Below, piece after piece: positions 1-6,059 of a DNA stretch of 6,828 bases. The notes below the pieces were generated by a model that searched no databases, was not told the origin of the DNA, and saw only the letters and a program-made list of their open reading frames with translations. Numbering within the stretch: the stretch's first letter is position 1; the number at the start of each line of letters is the position of its first letter. Position numbers and translations under genes: made by a program. The stretch comes from Myxococcales bacterium (GTDB taxonomy: Bacteria > Myxococcota_A > Bradymonadia > Bradymonadales > Bradymonadaceae): positions 1 to 6,828 of the forward strand of contig SKMT01000249.1 of the NCBI GenBank assembly GCA_007120915.1. The letters are read 5' to 3'.

Positions 1-621
1 CAGCTTGGCAATCCCGAAGTCGAGCACCTTTACCATCTGTTCGTCGCTGGCCTGGCGATGCGACAGGATGATGTTCTCGGGCTTCAGATCGCGGTGAACG
101 ATCTCCAGCGAGTGGGCTTCGCGAAGTGCCTGGAGCACCTGGCGCATCACCTCCACGAGCGCATCGAACTTCAACCCCCTGCGCACTGCCCGCCGCAGCG
201 AAATGCCCACCACGTGTTCCATGGCGATGTACAGGAAGTCTTCGTTTCCCGCGTACCCGAAGTCGTACAACGTCACGCAGTTGGGGTGGGATAGTTGGGC
301 CAGCACTCGAGCTTCCCGAATGAACCGATCGCGGCTGTCGGGCCCGGTATCCTCGCCGCTTGCACCGACATCACTGGCCTCGAACAGCTTCAGCGCCACC
401 GTGCGGTCCACCTGGTTCTGATACCCCTTGTACACCCGGTTCATCGATCCCGAGCCGAGCAACGAGCAGACCACGTAGCGATCTCCGAGCTTCCGGCCCA
501 GCCAGGGATCAGAGCTCTGCGACTGGTAGTCCTGTTCTTCAATCAGATAAAACCCATCGCCGCTACGACACGGCACGTATGCAGTGTCCCCCGTCGTCTC
601 GCAATGTGGGCAGATAGGCAT
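1..621 (-). CDS. Ser/Thr protein kinase, N-terminal part (runs off left edge)
   Basis: This is a Hanks-type Ser/Thr kinase that transfers ATP phosphate to protein Ser/Thr; its targets are unknown. The visible 207 residues contain the glycine loop GSGSMNRV (56-63), the ATP-anchoring Lys in VALKLF (K78), the alpha-C Glu in FIREA (E103), the catalytic loop HRDLKPEN (176-183, catalytic D178) and DFG (201-203). All residues needed for activity in this half are present. Before the kinase domain lies a short segment with C4-x2-C7 and C18, like the zinc-ribbon start seen in many deltaproteobacterial kinases, though the second Cys pair is incomplete (CRSGDG). I chose the ATG at 621 because the CPHC motif follows at once. 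An in-frame GTG 15 bases upstream is possible, and neither start has a strong Shine-Dalgarno. The C-lobe and any membrane or sensor domain lie outside the window. The gene is divergent from the symporter. Confidence 0.93.
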   Translation of the reverse strand, partial: MPICPHCETTGDTAYVPCRSGDGFYLIEEQDYQSQSSDPWLGRKLGDRYVVCSLLGSGSMNRVYKGYQNQVDRTVALKLFEASDVGASGEDTGPDSRDRFIREARVLAQLSHPNCVTLYDFGYAGNEDFLYIAMEHVVGISLRRAVRRGLKFDALVEVMRQVLQALREAHSLEIVHRDLKPENIILSHRQASDEQMVKVLDFGIAKL

Positions 622-697
622 CAAAGCACCCGGCACAATCTCGCAGAATCTGTCGTGTAAACTATGGCAAAGTTTGGTGAGGTTGAACAGCTAGAGC

Positions 698-732
698 GGT
701 TATTGGTTATTCGTTATTGGTTGTCTGTTACT
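698..732. repeat. 7-bp tandem repeat, about five units of GGTTATT
   Basis: Successive heptamers read GGTTATT, GGTTATT, CGTTATT, GGTTGTC and TGTTACT. The first two are identical, the third differs at one position, and the last two are more degenerate. The array is an AT-rich island in GC-rich surroundings, roughly 77-111 bases upstream of the kinase start codon. It could be a slippage-prone spacer, a set of protein-binding sites, or neutral sequence. Confidence 0.7.
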
Positions 733-898
733 GGAGGCTAGCTGACCCGTGAAGGTGGGATGCTCGACCCGTAGCCCGGGGCCGGCCGCAGTTCAGGCTG
801 CCCCGGGGACTGAGGGCCGGCTGCCCCACAGAGTTCAACCGAAGCTCCCCATAAATCTTAGTTCGCCGTAGTTCAGGCGCCTCCAATAGACGGCGGTG

Positions 899-1002
899 CT
901 GCAGACTCGGCCATCTCTGTCGCACTGCAGACTCGACCATCTCTGTCGCACTCCAGGCTCGACGGCCTCACTGGCTCTGTAGACTCAACAGCCTCCATCC
1001 TG
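899..1002. repeat. Four direct 26-bp tandem repeats upstream of the symporter
   Basis: The units lie at 899-924, 925-950, 951-976 and 977-1002 with no spacers. Units 1 and 2 differ at one base (CTGCAGACTCG then G or A). Units 3 and 4 match unit 2 at about 17 and 16 of 26 positions. They keep AG and CTC in the first ten bases and a second CTC at unit positions 17-19, and units 3 and 4 share GCCTC at positions 15-19. The 26-bp period is not a multiple of three, which argues against coding. The array ends about 50 bases before the chosen symporter start, so it may lie in its promoter or 5' leader. Confidence 0.8.
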
Positions 1003-1052
1003 ATACATCCGCGGTGTGCCCGACAACGTTGCCCTCAACCCCCTGCGAGACT

Positions 1053-2474
1053 ATGAAACGTCTCATCTCGTTTGTCCGAAGCATCAAGCTGCACTGGTGG
1101 ATCTTGTTGGGAATGATCGCCGGTGTGTTATGGGGAACGTACCTCCACGAGGTGTACTACGACGAGCTGCTCGCCGAGGCATATCTGGAAGTGCTTGGCA
1201 CCGTGGATCCGGCGGAGGCCGACCGGGTGGCCGAATCGCAAGAGATACGCGACACCGTCCAGAAGCTGTTCGAAGCCACCCCGGGAGGAGCGGCAGCCGA
1301 CGGCATCGCCGAGTTGTTTCTGGCGCTGTTGCAGATGGTGGTGATCCCGCTGGTGGTCGCCTCTCTGATCTGCGGGGTGACCCGCATGAAGGACTTCGGG
1401 CGGCTACGCCGACTCGGCGGGCTCACAGCGGTCTGGTACGTCACCACCAGCTTCTTTGCGATCGCGCTGGGGCTGTTGTTGGTCAACCTGTTTCAGCCCG
1501 GCGCCGCGGTGGGCGACACTCTTCAGTTGGATATCGGCGAGGTCGACGTACCGGACCCGGTGGGGGTGTGGGAGATGTTGTTGTCGCTGGTGCCACCGAA
1601 CGTGGTGGAGGCGGCCGCCGAGTTCGAGTTGTTGCCGCTGATCTTCTTTTCGCTTCTCTTCGGGGTTTTCACCCTGAGGGTCGACGAGAAGTACCGGGTG
1701 ACCATCTACGGGTTCTTCGAGGCGATCTTCGAAGTGATGATGAAGATGACGCTGTTTGTCATCGCCCTGGCCCCGGTGGGCATCGCGGCGCTGATCGCGC
1801 GGCTGTTGGCGACCACCGGCCCCGACGTGCTGTGGGGTGTCGCAGGCTATGCAGCCATCGTCGCAGCCGCATTGGCGCTGCACTTCTTCGTCACCCTACC
1901 CCTTCTGTTCTGGCTGCTGACCCGGCGCAACCCCTACCGGCTGATGCACGCGATGGCCGCCACGCTGGTCACCGCCTTTTCGACCGCTTCCAGCGCCGGC
2001 ACCCTGGCGATGACCCTGGAGCAGACCGAACATCGGGTCGGCGTAGATAACAAAGTCGGCGGGTTCGTGCTTCCTCTGGGGGCGACGCTGAACATGGACG
2101 GCACCGCGCTGTACGAGTGCATCGCCGTGCTCTTTATCGCTCAGCTCTACATGGCGGCCCATCCCGAATTTGCGCTGACCTTCGGCACCCAACTGACGGT
2201 GGTGGTGCTGGCGCTGATGGTCAGCATAGGCGCTGCGGGCATTCCCCACGCCGGGCTGGTGATGATGGTCATCATCTTCGAGGCGGTGGGCCTGCCCCTG
2301 GAGTTGATCGCGCTGTTGTGGGCGGTGGACCGACCGCTGGATATGATGCGCACAATGGTCAATGTCTGGAGTGACACCGTCGGCGCCACGGTCATTGCCC
2401 ACCACGACGGCGCCATCGACGAGTCCGTGCTATTCGACCGGCCCGACGAAGCCACCGCCGACGGTACGGCTTAG
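1053..2474 (+). CDS. Dicarboxylate/amino acid:cation symporter (DAACS/SDF family)
   Basis: This is an inner-membrane secondary transporter of the GltP/DctA/EAAT family, which imports acidic amino acids or C4-dicarboxylates with Na+ or H+. Its 473 residues show many hydrophobic segments from WWILLGMIAG near the N-terminus onward. They also show the HP1 re-entrant loop TASSAGTL (311-318), the TM7 cation-site motif NMDGT (347-351), the HP2 region AGIPHAGL, and a TM8 series D426, D430, R433, N437, D441. R433 aligns with the GltPh R397 that holds a substrate carboxylate, so an acidic substrate is likely. The HP1 Arg of GltPh is Ala312 here. I chose the ATG at 1053, which is preceded by GCGAGA and followed by the basic MKRL. 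An in-frame GTG at 1014 would add 13 residues but lacks an RBS and family similarity. The stop codon overlaps that of the convergent phosphoesterase. Confidence 0.95.
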   Translation: MKRLISFVRSIKLHWWILLGMIAGVLWGTYLHEVYYDELLAEAYLEVLGTVDPAEADRVAESQEIRDTVQKLFEATPGGAAADGIAELFLALLQMVVIPLVVASLICGVTRMKDFGRLRRLGGLTAVWYVTTSFFAIALGLLLVNLFQPGAAVGDTLQLDIGEVDVPDPVGVWEMLLSLVPPNVVEAAAEFELLPLIFFSLLFGVFTLRVDEKYRVTIYGFFEAIFEVMMKMTLFVIALAPVGIAALIARLLATTGPDVLWGVAGYAAIVAAALALHFFVTLPLLFWLLTRRNPYRLMHAMAATLVTAFSTASSAGTLAMTLEQTEHRVGVDNKVGGFVLPLGATLNMDGTALYECIAVLFIAQLYMAAHPEFALTFGTQLTVVVLALMVSIGAAGIPHAGLVMMVIIFEAVGLPLELIALLWAVDRPLDMMRTMVNVWSDTVGATVIAHHDGAIDESVLFDRPDEATADGTA

Positions 2475-2977
2475 TGCTGAGTGCTGCGCGACCCCAGCAC
2501 CACCCGGTCCATCTCCAACTGTCCGTCGGGGTCGATATGCAACAGTGCGGCGGTGCGCTCGGTGTGGAAGCCGTGGCGGCCGGCGGCGCCGGGGTTGATC
2601 CAGAGTGTGTCGCCGACCTTCCCGACCACCGGGATGTGGCTGTGACCCACCACGATGACGTCAGGACGCTTTCTGGCGATTAACTCCCGGGCTGCTTTGC
2701 GTGGTCGGCGCGGGGAGCCGGCGATGTGCAGCACGGCGATGCGCCGCCCCCCCAACTCCACAATTTCTTCGAGAGGTAGAAACCGCAACTCTCCCCCGTC
2801 GATGTTGCCTCTCACCGCCGTGGTAGGCGCCACCTGTTGGAGCCGGTCCAAAATCGCCGGATCTCCAATATCTCCGGCGTGGATGATGTGATCTGCTCGA
2901 TCTTCGAACAGCTCCACCAGTTCGTCGTCCAGAAACGAGTGGGTGTCCGAGACGAGTCCGACCGTAATGGTGCTCAT
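2471..2977 (-). CDS. YfcE/MJ0936-type metallophosphoesterase
   Basis: This small (168 aa) cytoplasmic calcineurin-like phosphoesterase uses two metal ions to hydrolyse phosphate mono- or diesters; its natural substrate cannot be read from sequence. The metal-ligand motifs occur in the expected order: SDTH (D11, H13), HAGD (D36), GNID (N58), a His in VLHIAG (H84), and GHSH (H112, H114), followed by the family's NPGA (128-131). The usual HGH of YfcE is replaced here by HIAG; only the first His is kept. Length is normal for a single-domain member. The ATG at 2977 is well supported: GGGAG lies eight bases upstream on the minus strand, and the protein begins with the expected first beta-strand. 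The gene is convergent with the symporter (TAA inside its TAG) and divergent from the first barrel gene. No partner gene hints at a pathway. Confidence 0.93.
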   Translation of the reverse strand: MSTITVGLVSDTHSFLDDELVELFEDRADHIIHAGDIGDPAILDRLQQVAPTTAVRGNIDGGELRFLPLEEIVELGGRRIAVLHIAGSPRRPRKAARELIARKRPDVIVVGHSHIPVVGKVGDTLWINPGAAGRHGFHTERTAALLHIDPDGQLEMDRVVLGSRSTQH

Positions 2978-3169
2978 GTGACTGACTCCCGGTTCAGCAA
3001 CAGCGTGCGAATGTATGTCGACAAAAAGTTAGATTTGCGGTGGCTATCCCCATACTCTTACCGCCGCGTCACCTGGCTCGGCAAATGCGATGTCATCCCG
3101 AAGGGATGAACGCCGGTCCAGAAGAGGCAAATGTATTTTTCCGAACCCTGCAACCAAGAAGGAGTATCG
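2978..3169. other. Divergent promoter region and leader of the first barrel gene
   Basis: This 192-bp gap must hold the promoters of the phosphoesterase (minus) and the first barrel gene (plus). A weak plus-strand candidate is TTGCGG (3035-3040), 18 bases, then TACCGC (3059-3064). Its -10 is poor, so it is only a guess. Downstream, 3094-3108 forms a small perfect hairpin (CATCCC, GAA loop, GGGATG). AAGGAG at 3159-3164 is a strong RBS five bases before the ATG at 3170 and decides that start over the in-frame ATG at 3131. Confidence 0.4.
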
Positions 3170-4414
3170 ATGTATCGTCGAATCGCACAACTGCTTGTAG
3201 CTCTGGTCGCCACCGTCGGGGTTTTGGTCACTGGCACCCCCGAGGCCGATGCGGCGCGAAGTTCCAGCATGGCCGAAAGCCGACTGATCACCGACACCAC
3301 CGACGTCTATCTGTTTCCCCAGGTCGGCGTGGAGCACGCGCGGCTGTTGAGCCTGGACTACGGGTTTGCTCCCGCCGAGGGAGCAGGACTGGCGCTGTTC
3401 GGGGACGAGCAGCTCGCCTTCGGAGCCGGACTGTATCAGGGGGACGTACTGGTACCGGACCGGTTCTTCTTCCACCCCACCGGCCACGGCCGACTCGGCA
3501 ATATCACCAACCCCATCGAACCGACCGGCGACGCGGGAGACCCCCATACCATCGGCGACCTGTTCGTCAGCAGCGATATCGGCGGTGGCTTGATCGGCGC
3601 CCGGCTGACCTTCGGAAGCGGCGGTGTTGCCTCAGTGAACGCCGACGACGAACAGCAGGCGCTGAATCACCACTTCGCCGGGGTTACCGTTGGATACTCC
3701 CTGGTCGATCAGGTGCGCATCGACACCAGCTTCACCGGCCAGTTCAGCCTCGCCTCCGAGACCGACGAGTCCGCCGATGAGGAGCGGCTCGGGGAGGGCA
3801 ACTCCTTTCTGGTCGGTGCTTCGCTGCGTGGATTCTCGCCGATGGCCGATGACATGGAACTGGGCTTTCTGGCCGACCTGTACTTCGACCGCCAGTCCTG
3901 GACCGACGACCCCGACGACGAAGAGATTGGCGGCACCGCCATCCTCAGCCGCTTCTCCGCGCTCGGCGGTGTCGGCCCGGCCTACAACATCGACGACGAG
4001 ACCGAAATCGCCGCCTACGGCGTGCTCGGATATCTGCGCACCGACACCGACCCTTCCGCGCACGACGACGAGTTGTACGATGCGTCGTTCAGCTCCCGGC
4101 TCGTCGTCCCCGGTGTGCACGTGGCCACGGATATTCAACTGTTCGAGTGGCTCTTCTTTCGCACCGGAGCTCAGTACAACTTCGCCATCGATACCGACGG
4201 CAGCGAAATCGACCCCGAAGACAACGATCGAGACAACGTCTTCACCCGTGATCGCGTCAGCGGCTTCGGCTGGCAGGCCGGGCTGGGCGTGAAGGTGGAT
4301 CGATTCTCCCTGGACGGTGTCTTCCAGCACGGCTTCGTCGCCGGTGGCCCCGACTTCCTCGGCGATCCTGCCGGCAGCATGTTCACTATGGTATCGGCGA
4401 GCTACGACTTCTGA
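3170..4414 (+). CDS. Putative outer-membrane beta-barrel protein, paralogue 1
   Basis: The family is not recognised. The 414-residue protein looks like an exported outer-membrane barrel. It has a signal peptide (MYRR, hydrophobic core about 6-22, then ADA with cleavage after A28), many short amphipathic strands separated by Asp/Glu-rich loops (for example about 200-207 and 243-251), and a C-terminal strand ending in Phe (SYDF), the usual BAM recognition pattern. The mature N-terminus carries SRLI (37-40) and YLFPQVGVE (47-55). Later blocks are GRLGNITNPI (107-116) and EWLFFRTG (326-333). All recur in the adjacent paralogue, and I judge overall identity at roughly half by eye. The start at 3170 follows AAGGAG by five bases; the upstream ATG (3131) would put 13 extra residues before the signal peptide. 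An intrinsic terminator follows at 4439. A porin, transporter or adhesin role is possible, but no substrate can be assigned. Confidence 0.85.
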   Translation: MYRRIAQLLVALVATVGVLVTGTPEADAARSSSMAESRLITDTTDVYLFPQVGVEHARLLSLDYGFAPAEGAGLALFGDEQLAFGAGLYQGDVLVPDRFFFHPTGHGRLGNITNPIEPTGDAGDPHTIGDLFVSSDIGGGLIGARLTFGSGGVASVNADDEQQALNHHFAGVTVGYSLVDQVRIDTSFTGQFSLASETDESADEERLGEGNSFLVGASLRGFSPMADDMELGFLADLYFDRQSWTDDPDDEEIGGTAILSRFSALGGVGPAYNIDDETEIAAYGVLGYLRTDTDPSAHDDELYDASFSSRLVVPGVHVATDIQLFEWLFFRTGAQYNFAIDTDGSEIDPEDNDRDNVFTRDRVSGFGWQAGLGVKVDRFSLDGVFQHGFVAGGPDFLGDPAGSMFTMVSASYDF

Positions 4415-4438
4415 TGGACGCCGATTCGGCACTACACA

Positions 4439-4471
4439 GGGCGTTGTCGGAGACGGCAGCGCCCTTTTTTT
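4439..4471 (+). terminator. Intrinsic terminator of barrel paralogue 1
   Basis: A 10-bp stem (GGGCGTTGTC paired with GACGGCAGCGCCC's last ten bases, with two G-T wobbles) closes a six-base loop GGAGAC and is followed by seven T. It begins 24 bases after the stop codon. It has the same architecture as the terminator after paralogue 2. Confidence 0.92.
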
Positions 4472-4573
4472 GTCTGCCCCGTGTCTGGTCTGACATTGTG
4501 ACCGTTCGCCGCCAATCACATCGGGGGAAATCCGGGGGTTGCACAATCCCGTGATTCGGTTTACCCGAGAGTG

Positions 4574-4607
4574 TCGGAGCCTGCCCCGTTGTGGGTTGAG
4601 GCTCCGA
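4574..4607 (+). promoter_or_regulatory. Stem-loop in the 5' leader of barrel paralogue 2
   Basis: A perfect 9-bp inverted repeat (TCGGAGCCT and AGGCTCCGA) encloses 16 bases, within which CCC and GGG can pair further. No T-run follows on either strand, so it is not an intrinsic terminator. It lies 140-173 bases upstream of the ATG and just after a weak candidate promoter. It might sit at the 5' end of the transcript and protect it, as the ompA leader hairpin does in E. coli, or it may be a protein-binding palindrome. The structure is seen; the role is inferred. Confidence 0.5.
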
Positions 4608-4746
4608 TGAATGGTGGGGGGACGGAGAATGATCGGCGGTGCCGAAAGATCTATCGACATGTCTGTACAACGGTCGGGCCCCGTCATCTCCACGGGAGAA
4701 GTTGCCAATTTGAAGTTTTGCTGTCTGCAAGCAAGGAGAAGTACTC

Positions 4747-6000
4747 ATGAGTCGTTCGATTCAGTGTTTGATTGCGTTGGTTGCCGCCGGCGGTGTGCTG
4801 CTGATGGGCCTCCCGGAGGCCGATGCAGCGCGCAAAGCCAGCCTCGCCGACAGTCGCCTTATCCAGGACACCGAGGACATTTACCTGTTCCCCCAGGTCG
4901 GTGTTGAATACAGCCAACAATTGAAGCTCGACTACGGTCCGGCCACCTCCGCTGGCAGCGGCCTTGCCCTTCTGGGTGACGAGAACTTCACGATTGGACT
5001 CGGCGTGTTTCGCGGAGATCTGATCGACCGCTATCAGTACTTCCCCCACGCCGCCAGTGACCAGGGACGGCTGGGCAACATCACCAATCCCATCCTCGAA
5101 GAAGAGGGGCTGGCCCCCGGCCCTCATACGATGGCCGACCTGTTCGCCAGCGCCGATCTGGGAGCGGCCTCCGTCGGTGCACGGCTCAGCTTCGGTTCCG
5201 GTGGATCGCTGACGATGCTCGATACCAACGAGCGGATCATCCACACTCAGAACTTCGGGGCGCTGACCGCCGGTTTTTCACTTGTCGGTGACTTCCGACT
5301 CGATCTGAGCCTGACCGCGGAGTTGGCTCTGGGCCGTCACGACGACGAATCGCAGCCCGAACAAGAAGATGTGCGTCAGGGTGAGGGCAACGCGTTTATG
5401 ATCGGCGCCTCCACCCGGGGCTACATGCCGATGCAGGAAGGGATTGAGCTGGGCTTTCTGGCCGACATCCACTTCAACACCGATCGCTGGACCACCATGC
5501 CCCACAATCCCGATGTGGGCCAGACGGGAGTAGGCAATTCCTTCTCGCTTCTGGGCGGTGCCGGCCCGGTCTACACCATCGATGAGGGCACGCAGCTCGC
5601 CGGCTACGGTGTGCTCGGTTACATGCGCAACACCTTCGATCCGGCGGCCCATGACGCCGACCAGCCCGGTGGGTACGACTCCCGAAGCGTGCTGCCCGGG
5701 TTCCACCTGGCGGCGGACATCGAGCTGTTGGAGTGGCTCTTCTTCCGCACCGGCGTGCAGTACAACTTCGCGCTGGAAACGGACGGTTCCTACGACGTCA
5801 GCGACGGCGCCTCCCGCGGTGATACCTTCGAACGGTCCCGCATCAGCCAGTTCGGCTGGCGGACAGGCCTCGGCATCGAAATGGGCCAGTTCCAGCTCGA
5901 CGGTGTGTTCCAGGACGGATTCATCACCGGCGGTCCCGACTTCCTCGGCGGCAACGCCGACGGCATGTTCACCATGGTCTCGGGAAGCTACCACTTCTGA
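4747..6000 (+). CDS. Putative outer-membrane beta-barrel protein, paralogue 2
   Basis: This 417-residue paralogue of the preceding gene has the same plan: signal peptide (MSRS, hydrophobic core about 7-22, cleavage after ADA at A27), SRLI (36-39), YLFPQVGVE (46-54), GRLGNITNPI (107-116), then a barrel-like body with EWLFFRTG (329-336), and a closing strand ending SYHF. A Cys at residue 7 lies inside the signal peptide and is not a lipobox. Conservation is highest in the final third (GFxxGGPDFLG, MFTMVS), as expected for the BAM-recognised end, and lowest in charged loops. The ATG is fixed by AAGGAG eight bases upstream. The gene has its own leader and terminator, so independent transcription is likely. 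The function is unknown; a general or specific porin is the simplest guess. The tandem copy points to recent or maintained duplication, possibly for dosage, altered loop specificity or differential expression. Confidence 0.85.
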   Translation: MSRSIQCLIALVAAGGVLLMGLPEADAARKASLADSRLIQDTEDIYLFPQVGVEYSQQLKLDYGPATSAGSGLALLGDENFTIGLGVFRGDLIDRYQYFPHAASDQGRLGNITNPILEEEGLAPGPHTMADLFASADLGAASVGARLSFGSGGSLTMLDTNERIIHTQNFGALTAGFSLVGDFRLDLSLTAELALGRHDDESQPEQEDVRQGEGNAFMIGASTRGYMPMQEGIELGFLADIHFNTDRWTTMPHNPDVGQTGVGNSFSLLGGAGPVYTIDEGTQLAGYGVLGYMRNTFDPAAHDADQPGGYDSRSVLPGFHLAADIELLEWLFFRTGVQYNFALETDGSYDVSDGASRGDTFERSRISQFGWRTGLGIEMGQFQLDGVFQDGFITGGPDFLGGNADGMFTMVSGSYHF

Positions 6001-6028
6001 GACAGGTGATGTGAGCTGAACCCCTTGA

Positions 6029-6059
6029 GGGCGCTGCCGGTGACGGCGGCGCCCTTTTT
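6029..6059 (+). terminator. Intrinsic terminator of barrel paralogue 2
   Basis: A 10-bp stem (GGGCGCTGCC with GGCGGCGCCC, one G-T wobble) closes the six-base loop GGTGAC and is followed by five T. It begins 29 bases after the stop codon. On the opposite strand no T-run follows, so it does not serve the convergent CNNM gene equally well. That gene's TAA lies in the T-tract. Confidence 0.92.

Larger units (their letters stand above)
622..1052. other. Intergenic region between divergent kinase and symporter genes
   Basis: No convincing gene is seen in these 431 bases. Next to the kinase lies a 7-bp tandem repeat (698-732). The middle part is GC-rich and contains AGTTC motifs at about 790, 832, 860 and 870. 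A 12-bp element, CG(C/T)AGTTCAGGC, occurs at 787-798 and 867-878, and GGCTGCCCC occurs at 796-804 and 819-827. The right end carries four 26-bp repeats (899-1002). Promoters for both flanking genes must lie here, but no clear -35/-10 pair could be chosen on either strand. A 70-codon minus-strand frame (728-940) crosses the repeats, has no recognisable domain, and was not called. Confidence 0.7.
4415..4746. other. Intergenic region between the two barrel paralogues
   Basis: This 332-bp stretch holds the terminator of paralogue 1 (4439-4471), a strong stem-loop (4574-4607) and the RBS of paralogue 2, AAGGAG at 4733-4738, eight bases before its ATG. A weak promoter candidate is TTGCAC (4539-4544), 17 bases, TACCCG (4562-4567), which would start transcription close to the stem-loop. 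It resembles the equally weak candidate upstream of paralogue 1. A second small inverted repeat, GATC...GATC with an inner GGC/GCC, lies at 4631-4651. No gene is supported here. Confidence 0.5.

Noticed and set aside
728..940. 70-codon minus-strand reading frame between kinase and symporter
   Set aside because: It crosses the repeat-rich non-coding region and two units of the 26-bp array, with no recognisable domain and no clear RBS; composition looks like chance in GC-rich DNA.
899..1002. CRISPR array
   Set aside because: The 26-bp units are directly adjacent with no spacers, they decay in sequence, and no cas genes are present.
1016..2050. 344-codon plus-strand frame overlapping the symporter
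   Set aside because: The Arg/Gly/His-rich translation has no family motifs, while the overlapping frame contains all DAACS motifs.
3131..3169. Upstream in-frame ATG as the start of barrel paralogue 1
   Set aside because: It would place 13 residues before the signal peptide, and the strong AAGGAG lies inside that extension at the right distance from the ATG at 3170.
4574..4607. Stem-loop as a second terminator after paralogue 1
   Set aside because: No T-run follows on either strand, and a clear terminator already lies upstream at 4439-4471.
3632..4708. 358-codon minus-strand frame opposite the first barrel gene
   Set aside because: It is antisense to a well-supported exported protein with signal peptide, RBS and terminator, and runs on through that terminator; its length is explained by GC-rich codon bias.
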